Below are positions 1 through 9,056 of a stretch of DNA of 64,000 nucleotides, piece by piece. This DNA comes from Zhaonella formicivorans (GTDB lineage Bacteria > Bacillota > DUOV01 > Zhaonellaceae): assembly GCF_004353525.1 (NCBI RefSeq), contig NZ_CP085524.1, forward strand, positions 2,854,001 through 2,918,000, written 5' to 3'. The notes under the pieces were generated by a model. It ran no database searches. It was not told the origin of the DNA and saw nothing but the letters and a program-made list of their open reading frames with translations. The position numbers were made by a program, and so were the translations under genes. Position 1 is the stretch's first letter. Each line of letters starts with the position of its first letter.

Positions 1-932
1 TTGAGCAGGCAGGACCTGCCGCCCGGGATGCAACCCTCTATGTAACTTTAGAGCCGTGCAGCCATTATGGCCGGACCCCGCCCTGCGTCAACAAAATAAT
101 TGCAGCCGGGGTAAAAGAAGCAGTGGTTGCTATGACCGATCCGAACCCCCTGGTTAACGGGCGGGGGATAAAAATGCTGCGGGAAGCTGGAATTAAGGTT
201 ATTGTGGGCGTTTTGCAAAAAGAGGCGGAAAAACTTAATGAGGTATTTATCAAGTACATCACCACCGGGAGGCCTTTTGTTGCCCTCAAATGGGCCATGA
301 CTTTGGACGGCAAAATAGCCACTGTTGCAGGAGATGCTAAATGGATTAGCAATGAAGTTTCCCGAGCATATGTCCATACTTTGCGGGATGAGACCGATGC
401 TATTTTAGTAGGCATTAATACTGTCTTAAGCGATAACCCTAGCCTAAATACCAGATTGCCCGGGAAAAAAGGCAAGGATCCAATCCGGGTAATTCTTGAC
501 AGCCGCTTGCGGGTTCCCTTGAATTCCAATGTCGTAAATCTGGATTCTCCGGCCCCTACTATAATTTGTTGTGCTGAAAATGCGGACAAGGAAAAAATCA
601 GCAGACTGGAAGAAAAAGGGGTACTGGTCTGGCAGCTGCCCAGTTCCGCGGGACTCTTGGACCTGTCCTGTTTACTTGACCGCTTGGGAGCAAAAGAAGT
701 TACGAGCTTGTTGGTGGAAGGGGGAGGTACTGTTATCGAGTCCTACCTGCGGCAAAGATTGGCTGATAAACTATACTGTTTTATTGCCCCGAAAATTGTC
801 GGCGGACAACAGGCTAAAACGCCGGTGGAAGGCAGGGGAGTCCAATCTATGGCGGAAGCTTACCGGTTGGCAGAGTTAAATTGCGAGAACATGGCCGGCG
901 ACTTGCTGGTTACCGGCTACTTTAGAAAGTGA
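1..932 (+). CDS. ribD: Bifunctional riboflavin biosynthesis protein RibD, 5' end missing
   Basis: Second and third steps of riboflavin synthesis from GTP: deaminase plus NADPH-dependent reductase. The frame is open from the window edge (first full codon at base 3), giving 309 visible residues; about 50-60 N-terminal residues of the usual 360-370 lie outside. The zinc-binding deaminase signature TLEPCSHYGRTPPC is visible near the edge, followed by the reductase start FVALKWAMTLDGKIA and LLVEGGGTVIESYL further on. The ATG at 123 is internal. First visible gene of the rib operon, 10 bp before ribE. An FMN riboswitch, if present, would lie upstream of the window. Confidence 0.95.
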   Translation, partial: EQAGPAARDATLYVTLEPCSHYGRTPPCVNKIIAAGVKEAVVAMTDPNPLVNGRGIKMLREAGIKVIVGVLQKEAEKLNEVFIKYITTGRPFVALKWAMTLDGKIATVAGDAKWISNEVSRAYVHTLRDETDAILVGINTVLSDNPSLNTRLPGKKGKDPIRVILDSRLRVPLNSNVVNLDSPAPTIICCAENADKEKISRLEEKGVLVWQLPSSAGLLDLSCLLDRLGAKEVTSLLVEGGGTVIESYLRQRLADKLYCFIAPKIVGGQQAKTPVEGRGVQSMAEAYRLAELNCENMAGDLLVTGYFRK

Positions 933-942
933 GTGACCAAAA

Positions 943-1590
943 ATGTTTACCGGAATTATAGAAGAGCTGGGGACAGTGCTGGAAGCAAAGAGATTACAGT
1001 CGAAAAACTATCTCAGAATACAAGCATCGCTGGTGTTAGAGGGAACAAAGCTGGGAGACAGCATCGCGGTCAATGGCGTTTGCCTGACGGTAGTATCTTT
1101 GGATAAATCCTCCTTCACCGTTGATGTAATGCCTGAAACCTACCGCAAAACCACTTTGGAGAAGCTGTCACCAGGCGATAAGGTCAATTTGGAGCGGGCC
1201 ATGTCAGCCCAAGGCAGGTTTGGCGGCCATTTTGTCAGCGGGCATGTGGACAGCACGGGAGAAATCCTGACTATAGCCCGGGAGGAGAATGCTGTACTGC
1301 TTGAAATCGGCGCTCCGCCTTCCACCATGCGCTACATTGTGGAGAAAGGCTCCATTGCTGTTGAGGGGATCAGTTTGACAGTGGCCAAAGTAGACGAAAA
1401 GAGCTTTTGGTTGTCTTTGATTCCCCATACTTATGCCCTTACTAATTTGCAATATAAAAGGAAAGGCAGCCAACTCAACCTGGAAACCGACATGTTAGCC
1501 AAGTATATCGAGAAATTCACCTTGTTAAACCGTGAAGTGCAGCCCAAACGCAAATTAACTCTGAGCTATTTGCAGGAACTAGGCTTCTAA
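943..1590 (+). CDS. ribE: Riboflavin synthase, alpha subunit
   Basis: Dismutation of two 6,7-dimethyl-8-ribityllumazine molecules to riboflavin, the last step of the pathway. 215 residues, the normal family length, beginning with the typical MFTGIIEELG. Two lumazine-binding repeats are visible: the first carries VNGVCLTV (about residues 45-52), the second GHFVSGHVD and VEGISLTV (about residues 95-145). ATG start 10 bp after the ribD stop; ribBA follows 12 bp later behind AAGGAGG, so the genes are probably cotranscribed. Confidence 0.95.
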   Translation: MFTGIIEELGTVLEAKRLQSKNYLRIQASLVLEGTKLGDSIAVNGVCLTVVSLDKSSFTVDVMPETYRKTTLEKLSPGDKVNLERAMSAQGRFGGHFVSGHVDSTGEILTIAREENAVLLEIGAPPSTMRYIVEKGSIAVEGISLTVAKVDEKSFWLSLIPHTYALTNLQYKRKGSQLNLETDMLAKYIEKFTLLNREVQPKRKLTLSYLQELGF

Positions 1591-1602
1591 GGAGGAAACA
1601 AA

Positions 1603-2796
1603 ATGCTGAATTCAATTGATGAGATTATAGCAGATATCAAGCAGGGCAAAATGGTGATTATCGTCGATGATGAGGACAGGGAAAACGAAGGGGATTTGGT
1701 CATGGCTGCTGAGGCCGTAACTCCCGAAGCAATTAATTTCATGATCACTCACGGTAAAGGTTTGGTTTGCCTCTCGCTGGACAAAAAGAGGGCGGATGAA
1801 TTGGAACTGCCTGAAATGGTGCGGGAAAACAGTGACTCCTTACGGACCGCGTTTACTGTTTCCATAGATTTAAAGTATGGGACAACCACAGGAATTTCTC
1901 CCTATGACCGGGCAGCCACCATCAAGCATGCGGTCAACCCTGCCGCTAAACCCGAGGATTTTGCCCGGCCCGGCCATATTTTCCCTTTGCGGGCAAAAGA
2001 GGGCGGAGTTTTGCAGAGGGCCGGACATACGGAAGCTTCTGTTGACTTGGCCAGGCTTGCCGGCTGGAAACCAGCCGGGGTGATCTGCGAAATCATTAAA
2101 GAAGACGGTACCATGGCCAGGCTGCCTGATTTACTGGCATTTGCCGAAAAGCATAATTTAAAAATCGGCACAATTGCCAGTTTAATAGAGTACAGGAGAA
2201 AAACCGAGAAGCTGGTGCGTCGGATTGCCAAAGCCAAACTGCCCAGCCGGTTTGGGACTTTTCAGCTGGTTACCTACCAGAACCTGCTGGACAATTCCAC
2301 CCATCTGGCTATCGTGAAGGGAGAGGTGGCAGGCGATGAACCGGTTTTAGTGAGGGTACATTCCGAATGTTTGACGGGGGATGCTTTGGGTTCCTTGAGG
2401 TGCGATTGCGGGGAACAACTGGAACAGGCCCTGCAGGCTATTGAGGAAGCAGGAAAAGGAGTGGTTCTTTATCTTCGTCAGGAAGGAAGAGGCATTGGTC
2501 TGGCCGCCAAAATGCAGGCTTATGAACTGCAGGACCAAGGATTGGATACAGTGGAAGCCAACGAGGCTTTAGGTTACCCGGCCGATTTGAGGGACTACGG
2601 CATCGGGGCCCAAATGCTGGCTGATCTGGGTGTTAGGAAAATTAAGCTGATGACTAATAACCCACGAAAAATTAAGGGACTCGAGGGCCACGGCCTATCC
2701 ATAGTGGAGCGGGTACCGCTGAAAATACCGCCGAAATGCGAAAACCTGCGTTATCTTAAGACTAAAAAAACCAAGCTCCAACACATGTTAGATTAG
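1603..2796 (+). CDS. ribBA: Bifunctional DHBP synthase / GTP cyclohydrolase II
   Basis: Makes both riboflavin precursors. The N-terminal RibB half (about residues 1-200) converts ribulose 5-phosphate to 3,4-dihydroxy-2-butanone 4-phosphate and shows [17 protein letters not shown] and [15 protein letters not shown]. The RibA half (about 205-397) opens GTP and shows the zinc cysteines in [16 protein letters not shown] and the [11 protein letters not shown] motif. At 397 residues it has the standard fusion length. ATG with AAGGAGG upstream; third visible gene of the rib operon, 13 bp before ribH. Confidence 0.96.
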   Translation: MLNSIDEIIADIKQGKMVIIVDDEDRENEGDLVMAAEAVTPEAINFMITHGKGLVCLSLDKKRADELELPEMVRENSDSLRTAFTVSIDLKYGTTTGISPYDRAATIKHAVNPAAKPEDFARPGHIFPLRAKEGGVLQRAGHTEASVDLARLAGWKPAGVICEIIKEDGTMARLPDLLAFAEKHNLKIGTIASLIEYRRKTEKLVRRIAKAKLPSRFGTFQLVTYQNLLDNSTHLAIVKGEVAGDEPVLVRVHSECLTGDALGSLRCDCGEQLEQALQAIEEAGKGVVLYLRQEGRGIGLAAKMQAYELQDQGLDTVEANEALGYPADLRDYGIGAQMLADLGVRKIKLMTNNPRKIKGLEGHGLSIVERVPLKIPPKCENLRYLKTKKTKLQHMLD

Positions 2797-2809
2797 GAGG
2801 AAGAATAAA

Positions 2810-3271
2810 ATGAAGAAAATTGAAGGGAATTTAATCGGTACAGGTCTGAAGTTTTGCATAGTTGCCAGCAGGTTTAATGAATTTATCACCAATAAGTTGA
2901 TTGAAGGGGCTGTTGATTCACTGCACAGGCATGGAGTGCGGGAAGAAGACATAACTCTGGTTTGGGTACCCGGGGCTTTTGAAATACCCATTGCTGCCAA
3001 GAAAGCAGCTGGTTCCCCCGATTATGACGCGGTAATTTGCCTGGGGGCGGTAATCAGAGGCGCCACCCCTCATTTCGACTATGTAAGCGCCGAGGTCAGC
3101 AAGGGCATTGCCCATGTGGGCCTGGATACGGGAAAGCCCGTTATTTTCGGTGTCCTGACTACCGACACCATCGAACAGGCCATTGAGCGGGCCGGCACCA
3201 AAGCAGGCAACAAGGGTTGGGACGCAGCCCTTACTGCCATCGAGATGGCCAATTTGTTTAAAAATATTTAG
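2810..3271 (+). CDS. ribH: 6,7-dimethyl-8-ribityllumazine synthase
   Basis: Condenses the RibB and RibD-derived intermediates to the lumazine substrate of riboflavin synthase; members usually assemble as icosahedral or pentameric shells. 153 residues, family length. Visible signatures are VPGAFEIP and [16 protein letters not shown], which contains the catalytic histidine. ATG preceded by TAGGAGGAAG. Last gene of the rib operon, followed within 20 bp by an intrinsic terminator. Confidence 0.96.
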   Translation: MKKIEGNLIGTGLKFCIVASRFNEFITNKLIEGAVDSLHRHGVREEDITLVWVPGAFEIPIAAKKAAGSPDYDAVICLGAVIRGATPHFDYVSAEVSKGIAHVGLDTGKPVIFGVLTTDTIEQAIERAGTKAGNKGWDAALTAIEMANLFKNI

Positions 3272-3290
3272 TATTCGACTTGGTATATTC

Positions 3291-3321
3291 AAGGCTTTGC
3301 AAAATGCTGCAAAGCCTTTTT
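3291..3321 (+). terminator. Intrinsic terminator after ribH
   Basis: Perfect 10-bp stem AAGGCTTTGC / GCAAAGCCTT with an 8-nt loop, running into a T tract. It closes the rib operon. Confidence 0.85.
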
Positions 3322-3745
3322 AAACAACAATAAAGTAATACCTGATGGGGAAAAAACGGCGGCGGTTTTCAAGGGACAATATGTGGTATTAAAATAGATT
3401 GACGCACGGCTAAATGGATAATGCTTTTTATATCATACTTGTAATCTTCAGGCAAATGTATTATTTTAAATACAATAGGGTGGTATCCGAAACAGAGCCA
3501 TACCTGCAGATATGCCCATTATAATTCTATAGAAAAAATCGCTTGGATCTTTATGGACCGAGACGGCAATAAGGTAAGGGCTATTTGTGCCTTTTAAGGT
3601 CTCACGGTCAACGTGGGCCTTTTTGCTATTATTATTCATTGCTTGTATTCATTTATTATTTGCTTCTTAGGATTTCATTTTGCCATCCAAGCGACGGTAC
3701 ATTGCTGGATGGCTTTTTTATTTTTGAAGGTTAGGAGGAAACAAT
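3322..3745 (+). promoter_or_regulatory. panB leader with two tandem terminator-like hairpins
   Basis: 424 bp without a convincing gene. A TATAAT at 3520-3525 (poor -35) could start a leader RNA. Downstream is a short hairpin CTTGG/CCGAG around 3542-3561. A stem with one bulged U at 3598-3619 is followed by five T, and an 8-bp stem GCCATCCA/TGGATGGC at 3682-3713 is followed by a long T tract to 3725. AGGAGG for panB begins at 3733. Stacked terminators just before the operon suggest transcription attenuation. A structured RNA called the pan motif is known upstream of panB in several phyla, but I cannot match its consensus by eye. Confidence 0.45.
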
Positions 3746-4579
3746 TTGGGAGGCAAAGTAACTATTACCACTCTTCTGGAAAAAAAGAAGCTAAAAAAGC
3801 CTATTACCATGCTTACCGCTTATGATTTTTCCTTGGCTAAAGCAGTTGACCTCAGCGGAGTAGACTGCATCCTGGTGGGGGATTCCCTGGGAAATGTGGT
3901 TTTGGGTTACGAGCATACTTTACAAGTGACAATGGAGGACATGTTGCATCACGTTCAGGCTGTTGCCCGTGGGGCTAAAAGGGCAATGATCGTAGCCGAT
4001 ATGCCATTTTTATCCTGCCACCTCACTACAGCGGAGAGCATCCGTAATGCCGGCAGCCTAATCCAAGCGGGGGCCCACGCGGTGAAGATTGAGGGAGGCG
4101 GTGCCCAGGTTACCGGCACCGTAGAGGCAATAGTTGAAGCTGGTATCCCGGTAATGGGACATATCGGCCTTACGCCGCAAAGGGTGTTGCAGCTTGGAGG
4201 ATATAAGGTGCAGGGCAAGGAAGAAGCGGAAGCTGGGCTTTTATTCCAGGAGGCTAAGTCTTTGGAAGCGGCAGGAGCATTTGCTGTTGTTTTGGAATGC
4301 ATCCCTGCCCGGCTGGCTGAAAGGATTACAACTGGGATAGGCATACCTACTATCGGCATTGGAGCGGGCCCGTACTGCGACGGTCAAGTCTTGGTAACTT
4401 ATGATCTTTTGGGCATAAACGACACGCCTACGCCTAAATTTGTCAAAAAATATGCCGATCTGCATGCTGCTGTGCAGGAAGCTTTGCAAACCTTTGTTGC
4501 TGAGGTTAACGAAGGTATATTTCCCGACCTGGAGCACTCGTACACCGGCCAGAAGGAAAAAATATGCAAATTATACTAG
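3746..4579 (+). CDS. panB: 3-methyl-2-oxobutanoate hydroxymethyltransferase
   Basis: First committed step of pantothenate synthesis: transfers a hydroxymethyl group from 5,10-methylene-THF to ketoisovalerate. 277 residues, normal length. Visible motifs are TAYDFSLAKAVDLSGVDCILVGDSLG (N-terminal metal and substrate region), GHIGLTPQ in the middle and IGIGAGPYCDGQ late. The start is TTG at 3746, chosen because AGGAGG ends 7 bases before it and no ATG fits. It lies 11 bp before the panC ATG, in the panBCD operon. Confidence 0.95.
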   Translation: MGGKVTITTLLEKKKLKKPITMLTAYDFSLAKAVDLSGVDCILVGDSLGNVVLGYEHTLQVTMEDMLHHVQAVARGAKRAMIVADMPFLSCHLTTAESIRNAGSLIQAGAHAVKIEGGGAQVTGTVEAIVEAGIPVMGHIGLTPQRVLQLGGYKVQGKEEAEAGLLFQEAKSLEAAGAFAVVLECIPARLAERITTGIGIPTIGIGAGPYCDGQVLVTYDLLGINDTPTPKFVKKYADLHAAVQEALQTFVAEVNEGIFPDLEHSYTGQKEKICKLY

Positions 4580-4590
4580 GAGGCAGTTTG

Positions 4591-5436
4591 ATGGAGGTCT
4601 TTCGGAAAGTTGCAGAGATTAAGGAGTTCGTTCGTCAAAAAAAAGCCCAAGGGAAAGTCATCGGCCTGGTACCGACAATGGGGTATTTTCATCTAGGCCA
4701 TTTAGCATTGATGCGTGAGGCCAAAAATAGCGGGGATACCGTTGTAGTGAGTATTTATGTCAACCCCTTGCAGTTTGGGCCGCAGGAAGACCTGGCCAGT
4801 TATCCCAGGGATGAGCAAAGGGACTTGGCGCTTGCCGGGGAGATTGGGGTAGATGCTGTTTTTATACCTGCTGATGCTGAAATGTATCCTAACGGGTTTA
4901 GTACTTATGTGGAAGTAGAACAGCTGACCAGCGGCCTGTGCGGCCAATTTCGCCCGGGACATTTTAAAGGCGTTACTACCGTTGTCCTTAAATTGTTTAA
5001 CATAGTTACACCTGATAGGGCATATTTCGGGCAAAAAGATTATCAACAGCTGGTAGTGGTCAGGAAAATGGCGGAGGACCTTAACCTGGATGTGGAGATT
5101 GTTGGGCTGCCTACGGTGCGGGAGCCGGATGGTTTGGCCCTTAGTTCTCGAAATGTTTACTTGAACCCGGAGGAAAGAAAGGCTGCTCCTCTTTTGCAGC
5201 AAAGCCTGCTTAAAGCGAAGGAAGAGATTGTAAATGGCGAACGCAGCCCTGAAAAAATTAGGGATTTAATTGCCCGTATCCTACAGTCGGAGCCGCTGAT
5301 TAGAACAGAATATATTGAAGTCAGGGAAGCCAGGCACCTGGAACCTTTAGAGTATTTGGAAGGCAGGATAGTGATCGCATTGGCAGCCAGGGTTGGCAAA
5401 GCCCGTTTGATTGACAACATTTTAGTGGAGGTATGA
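4591..5436 (+). CDS. panC: Pantothenate synthetase
   Basis: ATP-dependent condensation of pantoate with beta-alanine. 281 residues. It shows [14 protein letters not shown] with the HxGH nucleotidyl-transfer motif near the N terminus, GQKDYQQL in the middle and LSSRNVYL near residue 185. The ATG at 4591 is preferred to one at 4564 because AGGAGG at 4578-4583 lies 7 bases ahead of it. The stop overlaps the run of ATG codons in front of panD, so the two are translationally coupled. Confidence 0.95.
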   Translation: MEVFRKVAEIKEFVRQKKAQGKVIGLVPTMGYFHLGHLALMREAKNSGDTVVVSIYVNPLQFGPQEDLASYPRDEQRDLALAGEIGVDAVFIPADAEMYPNGFSTYVEVEQLTSGLCGQFRPGHFKGVTTVVLKLFNIVTPDRAYFGQKDYQQLVVVRKMAEDLNLDVEIVGLPTVREPDGLALSSRNVYLNPEERKAAPLLQQSLLKAKEEIVNGERSPEKIRDLIARILQSEPLIRTEYIEVREARHLEPLEYLEGRIVIALAARVGKARLIDNILVEV

Positions 5437-5438
5437 TG

Positions 5439-5795
5439 ATGTTTATAACCATGTTTAAATCCAAAATTCACCGGGCAAAAGTCACTGGAGCAGATTTAAA
5501 TTACGAAGGCAGCATCACCATTGACAGTACACTTTTACAGGCGGCAAATATTCTACCTAATGAAAAAGTCCAAGTGGTCAATATTAATAACGGAGCCCGG
5601 TTTGAGACCTATGCCATTCCGGGAGAACCTGGCACCGGCGTGATTTGCCTGAACGGGGCGGCGGCAAGACTTGCCCAAGTAGGCGATTTGGTTATCATAA
5701 TTGCTTATTGCCAGCTTACCCCTGCTGAAGCTTTGCAGCATGAACCCGTTGTAATTAAAGTGGATGAGCAGAATAAATGTTTGCAGACTCAGTAA
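5439..5795 (+). CDS. panD: Aspartate 1-decarboxylase (pyruvoyl-dependent)
   Basis: Makes beta-alanine from L-aspartate for PanC. Three in-frame ATGs (5433, 5436, 5439) follow TGGAGG. The third gives [15 protein letters not shown] and puts the self-cleavage pair at Gly24-Ser25, exactly the numbering of characterised PanD, so 5439 is chosen. Cleavage there creates the pyruvoyl cofactor. [14 protein letters not shown] and GDLVIIIAY are also typical. 118 residues. Last gene of panBCD. The hairpin that follows has its T tract on the other strand. Confidence 0.93.
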   Translation: MFITMFKSKIHRAKVTGADLNYEGSITIDSTLLQAANILPNEKVQVVNINNGARFETYAIPGEPGTGVICLNGAAARLAQVGDLVIIIAYCQLTPAEALQHEPVVIKVDEQNKCLQTQ

Positions 5796-5796
5796 T

Positions 5797-5826
5797 TAAA
5801 AAAACCCAACAGTGTTCTGTTGGGTC
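5797..5826 (-). terminator. Terminator for the minus-strand small gene
   Basis: Stem CCCAACAG/CTGTTGGG. Read on the minus strand it is followed by a run of seven T; on the plus strand no T tract follows. It therefore ends the 48-residue gene that lies just upstream on the minus strand. Confidence 0.7.
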
Positions 5827-5831
5827 ATAAC

Positions 5832-5978
5832 TTAGGCAAATTTTTTTGCTTTTTTGGCGTAGTCTATTTTCCGGCGCACTTCTTTGATTTTAGCGCTGTT
5901 TCTTTCTGGGTTTGTTTTTTTCAGCAGTTGTAGATATGCTTTGCCTTGTTTAATATACAAATCTAAATTATCAGGCAT
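5832..5978 (-). CDS. Small basic protein of unknown function
   Basis: 48 residues, starting MPDNLDLYIKQGKAYLQLL. The start was chosen because GGGAGGGAG stands 6-7 bases before this ATG, while the upstream in-frame extension has no such site. Lysine-rich and probably helical, with no signal peptide or membrane segment; ends KIDYAKKAKKFA. I do not recognise a family. It runs convergently to panD and has its own terminator, which supports a real gene. Confidence 0.6.
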   Translation of the reverse strand: MPDNLDLYIKQGKAYLQLLKKTNPERNSAKIKEVRRKIDYAKKAKKFA

Positions 5979-6060
5979 GTTATCTCCCTCCCTGATAATA
6001 AGTTTTGCCAATTTGCACCGGTTTAAACATCGCTCATAGGAGAAAGATCTCAATTTTCCC

Positions 6061-6088
6061 TTGTTAACGAAAGAAAAGGTAGTATAAT
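6061..6088 (+). promoter_or_regulatory. Likely sigma-A promoter for the QueG-like gene
   Basis: TTGTTA, a 16-bp spacer, then a perfect TATAAT, about 70 bp before the QueG-like start codon. The -35 matches four of six consensus bases. Confidence 0.5.
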
Positions 6089-6160
6089 ATTTAAACAATA
6101 AGTAACACATATTAGCCAAGAGGGTGGTAAGCACATCCTCTTTTGGGGAGGAGAAAACAA

Positions 6161-6904
6161 ATGCCTGATCTGTCTTTGGAGCTAAAGGATTTGCTCAGAC
6201 AGAAAGTCCTAAACGCCAAAAAAGTTACTAAATACCGGGCACCCCTTTTGGGCTTTGTTGCAGCAGATGACCCCGGTTTCAGAGAAATAAAGGAAGTGGT
6301 TACTCCTAACCACCTGTTGCCGCGGGATATCTTGCCGGAAGCGAAAACGGTGCTGGCTTTTTTTGTACCTTTTGCTATCGAACCGATTCGGGCCAACCGT
6401 CGCTCCAAGGAAGTTGCCCGCCAGTGGGCTCTTGCCTATGTTGAAACCAATGCTTTGATAGGGGAGTTATGCCAGGCAATTCATGATTTTTTGGCCCCTT
6501 TGGGGTACAAAACCGGGTGGCAGCCTGCTACCCACAATTTCAATGAAGAAACCTTGGAGTCATTATGGTCGCACCGCAGCGTAGCCTATTTGGCCGGATT
6601 GGGCTCTTTTGGCCTAAACCGGATGCTGATTACGCCCGCAGGCTGCGCCGGACGTTTTGGCAGCGTGGTCACTTCGGCCGAGATTGAGCCCTCGGGGCGT
6701 ATAAGTCAGGAATTTTGTTTGTTTAAGTCAGAAGGAAAATGCAATTTTTGTGTCAGCAATTGCCCTACCGGTGCTTTAACGTTAAGCGGTATAGATAAAC
6801 ATAAGTGCTACAGCCATCTTTTAGAGGTGGCCAAAGATTTTTCCGATTTAGGGCTGTGTGACGTCTGCGGCAAATGCTGTGTAGGCCCTTGTGCTATCAA
6901 GTGA
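6161..6904 (+). CDS. Epoxyqueuosine reductase-like 4Fe-4S protein
   Basis: 247 residues. The ATG at 6161 follows GGGGAGGAG and is preferred over an upstream TTG. The C-terminal third carries two cysteine clusters, CNFCVSNCPTGAL near residues 193-205 and CDVCGKCCVGPC at the very end, typical of the paired [4Fe-4S] domain in QueG-like proteins. It is shorter than true QueG (about 300-380 residues) and stops right after the second cluster, lacking the HEAT-repeat tail. Many such short paralogs occur in anaerobic Firmicutes without an assigned reaction, so a cobalamin-linked reductase role is only a possibility. No queuosine genes are nearby. Confidence 0.75.
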   Translation: MPDLSLELKDLLRQKVLNAKKVTKYRAPLLGFVAADDPGFREIKEVVTPNHLLPRDILPEAKTVLAFFVPFAIEPIRANRRSKEVARQWALAYVETNALIGELCQAIHDFLAPLGYKTGWQPATHNFNEETLESLWSHRSVAYLAGLGSFGLNRMLITPAGCAGRFGSVVTSAEIEPSGRISQEFCLFKSEGKCNFCVSNCPTGALTLSGIDKHKCYSHLLEVAKDFSDLGLCDVCGKCCVGPCAIK

Positions 6905-7283
6905 CACGACGGGTGCAACTAGCCGTGGGCTACCTTCAGCTAATTCTCTATCCAGGCGAGCAACGTAGTTGTTAGCCATCAGCTCTCAGCATCAGCCAGC
7001 CAATGGCTACCAGCCATCAGCTATCAGCTATCAGCTGTCAGCTGTCAGCATTTCCCTGCTGGCTTGATAATTGCTAATGACTAGTGACTAACGGTTTTAC
7101 AAGTCCACAAAAGCTATACATGCAACTAAGGACTAACAACTAGGGACTAACAACTAGGGACTAACGACGCGGTTTCAGCCGATGCTAATGACCAATGACT
7201 CGGCTTAGCCGCTGCTGAAAACTAACGACTAACGACTAAGGACGCGACAGTAGGTCGCTGCTGGTGACTTGGGACTTATAACA
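6905..7283. repeat. Heptanucleotide-period repeat array
   Basis: About 380 bp without a gene. From about 6975 the sequence is built of 7-base units of two kinds: AGCTATC/AGCTGTC, and GACTAAC/AACTAGG/GACTAAG. Between the two kinds lies a conserved core (about 7051-7137) also found near 25743 and 27201. A GCGACAGTAGGTCGC hairpin stands near 7247. Related arrays occur in six other gaps of this window. Confidence 0.85.
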
Positions 7284-7297
7284 AGGGGAGGAACACT

Positions 7298-8926
7298 ATG
7301 CCGACATGGGAAGAATTCTTAGGAAGAATTATCATTTTTGACGGTGCTATGGGCACCATGCTGCAGGCCGCGGGTCTGGATTTGGGTAGATGTCCCGAAC
7401 TGTGGAATCTGGAAAGACCGGAAATAATTCAGGATATCCACCGGGCCTACGTGGAGGCAGGGGCTATGGTAGTAGAAACAAACAGCTTCGGTGGAAATAC
7501 CATTAAACTCAAGGAATACGGCTTGGCAGACAAGACCCAGATGATTAATAGAAAGGCTGCGGAGCTGGCCAAAGAAGCCGTAGGGGGGAAGGCGCTGGTT
7601 GCAGGCTCCGTTGGCCCCACAGGCTTATTAATGGAACCCTATGGCACTGCTACTTTTGATGATTTGTATACAGCCTTTTTTGAGCAGATCCGCGGCTTGG
7701 CCACAGGCGGGGCTGACCTGATCTGCATTGAAACAATGTCTGATTTAGGGGAAATGCGGGCCGCTTTAATTGCAGCCAAGGCTGCCTGTAAGCTGCCTGT
7801 AATTTGTACCATGACTTTCGAGCAGGGCGGCAGCACCATCATGGGCATAAGCCCGGAAACGGCCGCTTATGTGCTCGCTTCTTTGGGAGCTGATGCTATA
7901 GGGGCTAACTGTTCTACCGGGCCGGAAGAATTGCTGCCGGTAATTAAACGCATGGCCCAAGCCAGCAGCCTGCCACTGATTGTCCAGCCTAACGCAGGTT
8001 TGCCTGTAATGCGGGAAGGCCGGGTCTGTTATGACCAAACCCCATCAAGCATGGCCGGTTTCGCCCCTAAATTTGTTGAAGCCGGGGTGCAGATTCTAGG
8101 CGGTTGCTGCGGCACCACCCCTGAGCATATTGCGGCTATTGCCCGGGCCGCTTCAGGTCTAACGCCCGGCATCAGGGAGATTAAAGCCAAGACGGTCTTA
8201 GTGGGAAGGCGGAAGCCGGTTATTATAGATGAATCCCCGGTGCCGGTGGTGATCGGCAGCAGAACCGGTAGTCCGTTTAGGGAGAATTTAACTGCTGCTT
8301 CCACTCTCGAACAAGTGGAAGCCGTTGTGCGGGATGCGTCACTGCAGGTGGAAGCAGGCGCTCAGATAGTAGATATCAATGTGCTTTTCGGTGGCAAGGA
8401 AGAACCGGAAACAATGCGGCAGGCGGTCCTCCAGCTGCAAAGTACCCTTGATGTGCCTGTGGCAATTGATTCCGCTAACCCTGAAGTCGTCCTGGCAGGG
8501 TTGAAGACGGCAAAAGGCAAAGCCCTCTTAAGTGCGGTCACGGGTGAAGAGAGCAACCTATCCCAGCTTTTACCTTTGGCAAAAAAATACGGCGCTGCCG
8601 TTTTGGCTACCGCCGTTGACTCCGGTGTGCGGGCTCAAAATGCTGCGGCAGACAGGACAAAAATAGCTGAAAAAATCGTGCAGAGAGCTAAAGGATGGGG
8701 CATAAACCGGAGTGAGTTAATTATCGACTGCCTGGCCGGCTGGTTTACCCGTGAACTGCCGGAAAAGGAGCTGACCGAGGTAAATGCTTTCTTGAAGGGG
8801 CAGCTGGGGGTTAAAACCTGTTTACGTCTCCCTTTTTCACTCCAGTCTTCCCTGCCCAAAATAGATGAAGAATTTTTACATGGCCTGCGCCGACAGGGTG
8901 TTGACATGATACTCAAGGAATTTTAA
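7298..8926 (+). CDS. Homocysteine S-methyltransferase / pterin-binding domain protein without B12 domain
   Basis: 542 residues with the first two modules of cobalamin-dependent methionine synthase. The homocysteine-binding barrel (about 1-300) shows DGAMGTMLQAAGLD and the zinc ligands in IGANCSTGPEE and GGCCGTTPEH. The pterin-binding barrel (about 318-542) shows DINVLFGGKEE and VAIDSANPEVV. The B12-binding and reactivation modules are absent, so a separate corrinoid protein would be needed. Expected role is methyl transfer from methyl-THF to homocysteine. ATG behind AGGGGAGG; the upstream gap is entirely repeat sequence. Confidence 0.85.
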   Translation: MPTWEEFLGRIIIFDGAMGTMLQAAGLDLGRCPELWNLERPEIIQDIHRAYVEAGAMVVETNSFGGNTIKLKEYGLADKTQMINRKAAELAKEAVGGKALVAGSVGPTGLLMEPYGTATFDDLYTAFFEQIRGLATGGADLICIETMSDLGEMRAALIAAKAACKLPVICTMTFEQGGSTIMGISPETAAYVLASLGADAIGANCSTGPEELLPVIKRMAQASSLPLIVQPNAGLPVMREGRVCYDQTPSSMAGFAPKFVEAGVQILGGCCGTTPEHIAAIARAASGLTPGIREIKAKTVLVGRRKPVIIDESPVPVVIGSRTGSPFRENLTAASTLEQVEAVVRDASLQVEAGAQIVDINVLFGGKEEPETMRQAVLQLQSTLDVPVAIDSANPEVVLAGLKTAKGKALLSAVTGEESNLSQLLPLAKKYGAAVLATAVDSGVRAQNAAADRTKIAEKIVQRAKGWGINRSELIIDCLAGWFTRELPEKELTEVNAFLKGQLGVKTCLRLPFSLQSSLPKIDEEFLHGLRRQGVDMILKEF

Positions 8927-9056
8927 GGAGAAGTTAGGAATTTTTTAAATAATCATTAAAATTGTGTTTAGGAAGTGTTCAAACTGCTAAATACTAGTTT
9001 CGTAAAATGGCAAAGGGGAATATAATGATACTTAAACCACAAGAAAAGGGGGAGCG

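Noticed and set aside
1-120. FMN riboswitch of the rib operon
   Set aside because: The window begins inside ribD; the riboswitch position, if any, is not included.
3399-3424. Promoter TTGACG...ATAATG in the panB leader
   Set aside because: The spacer is only about 13 bases, too short for sigma-A.
6975-7240. CRISPR array
   Set aside because: Units are 7 bases and adjoining, with no spacers of constant length and no cas genes.
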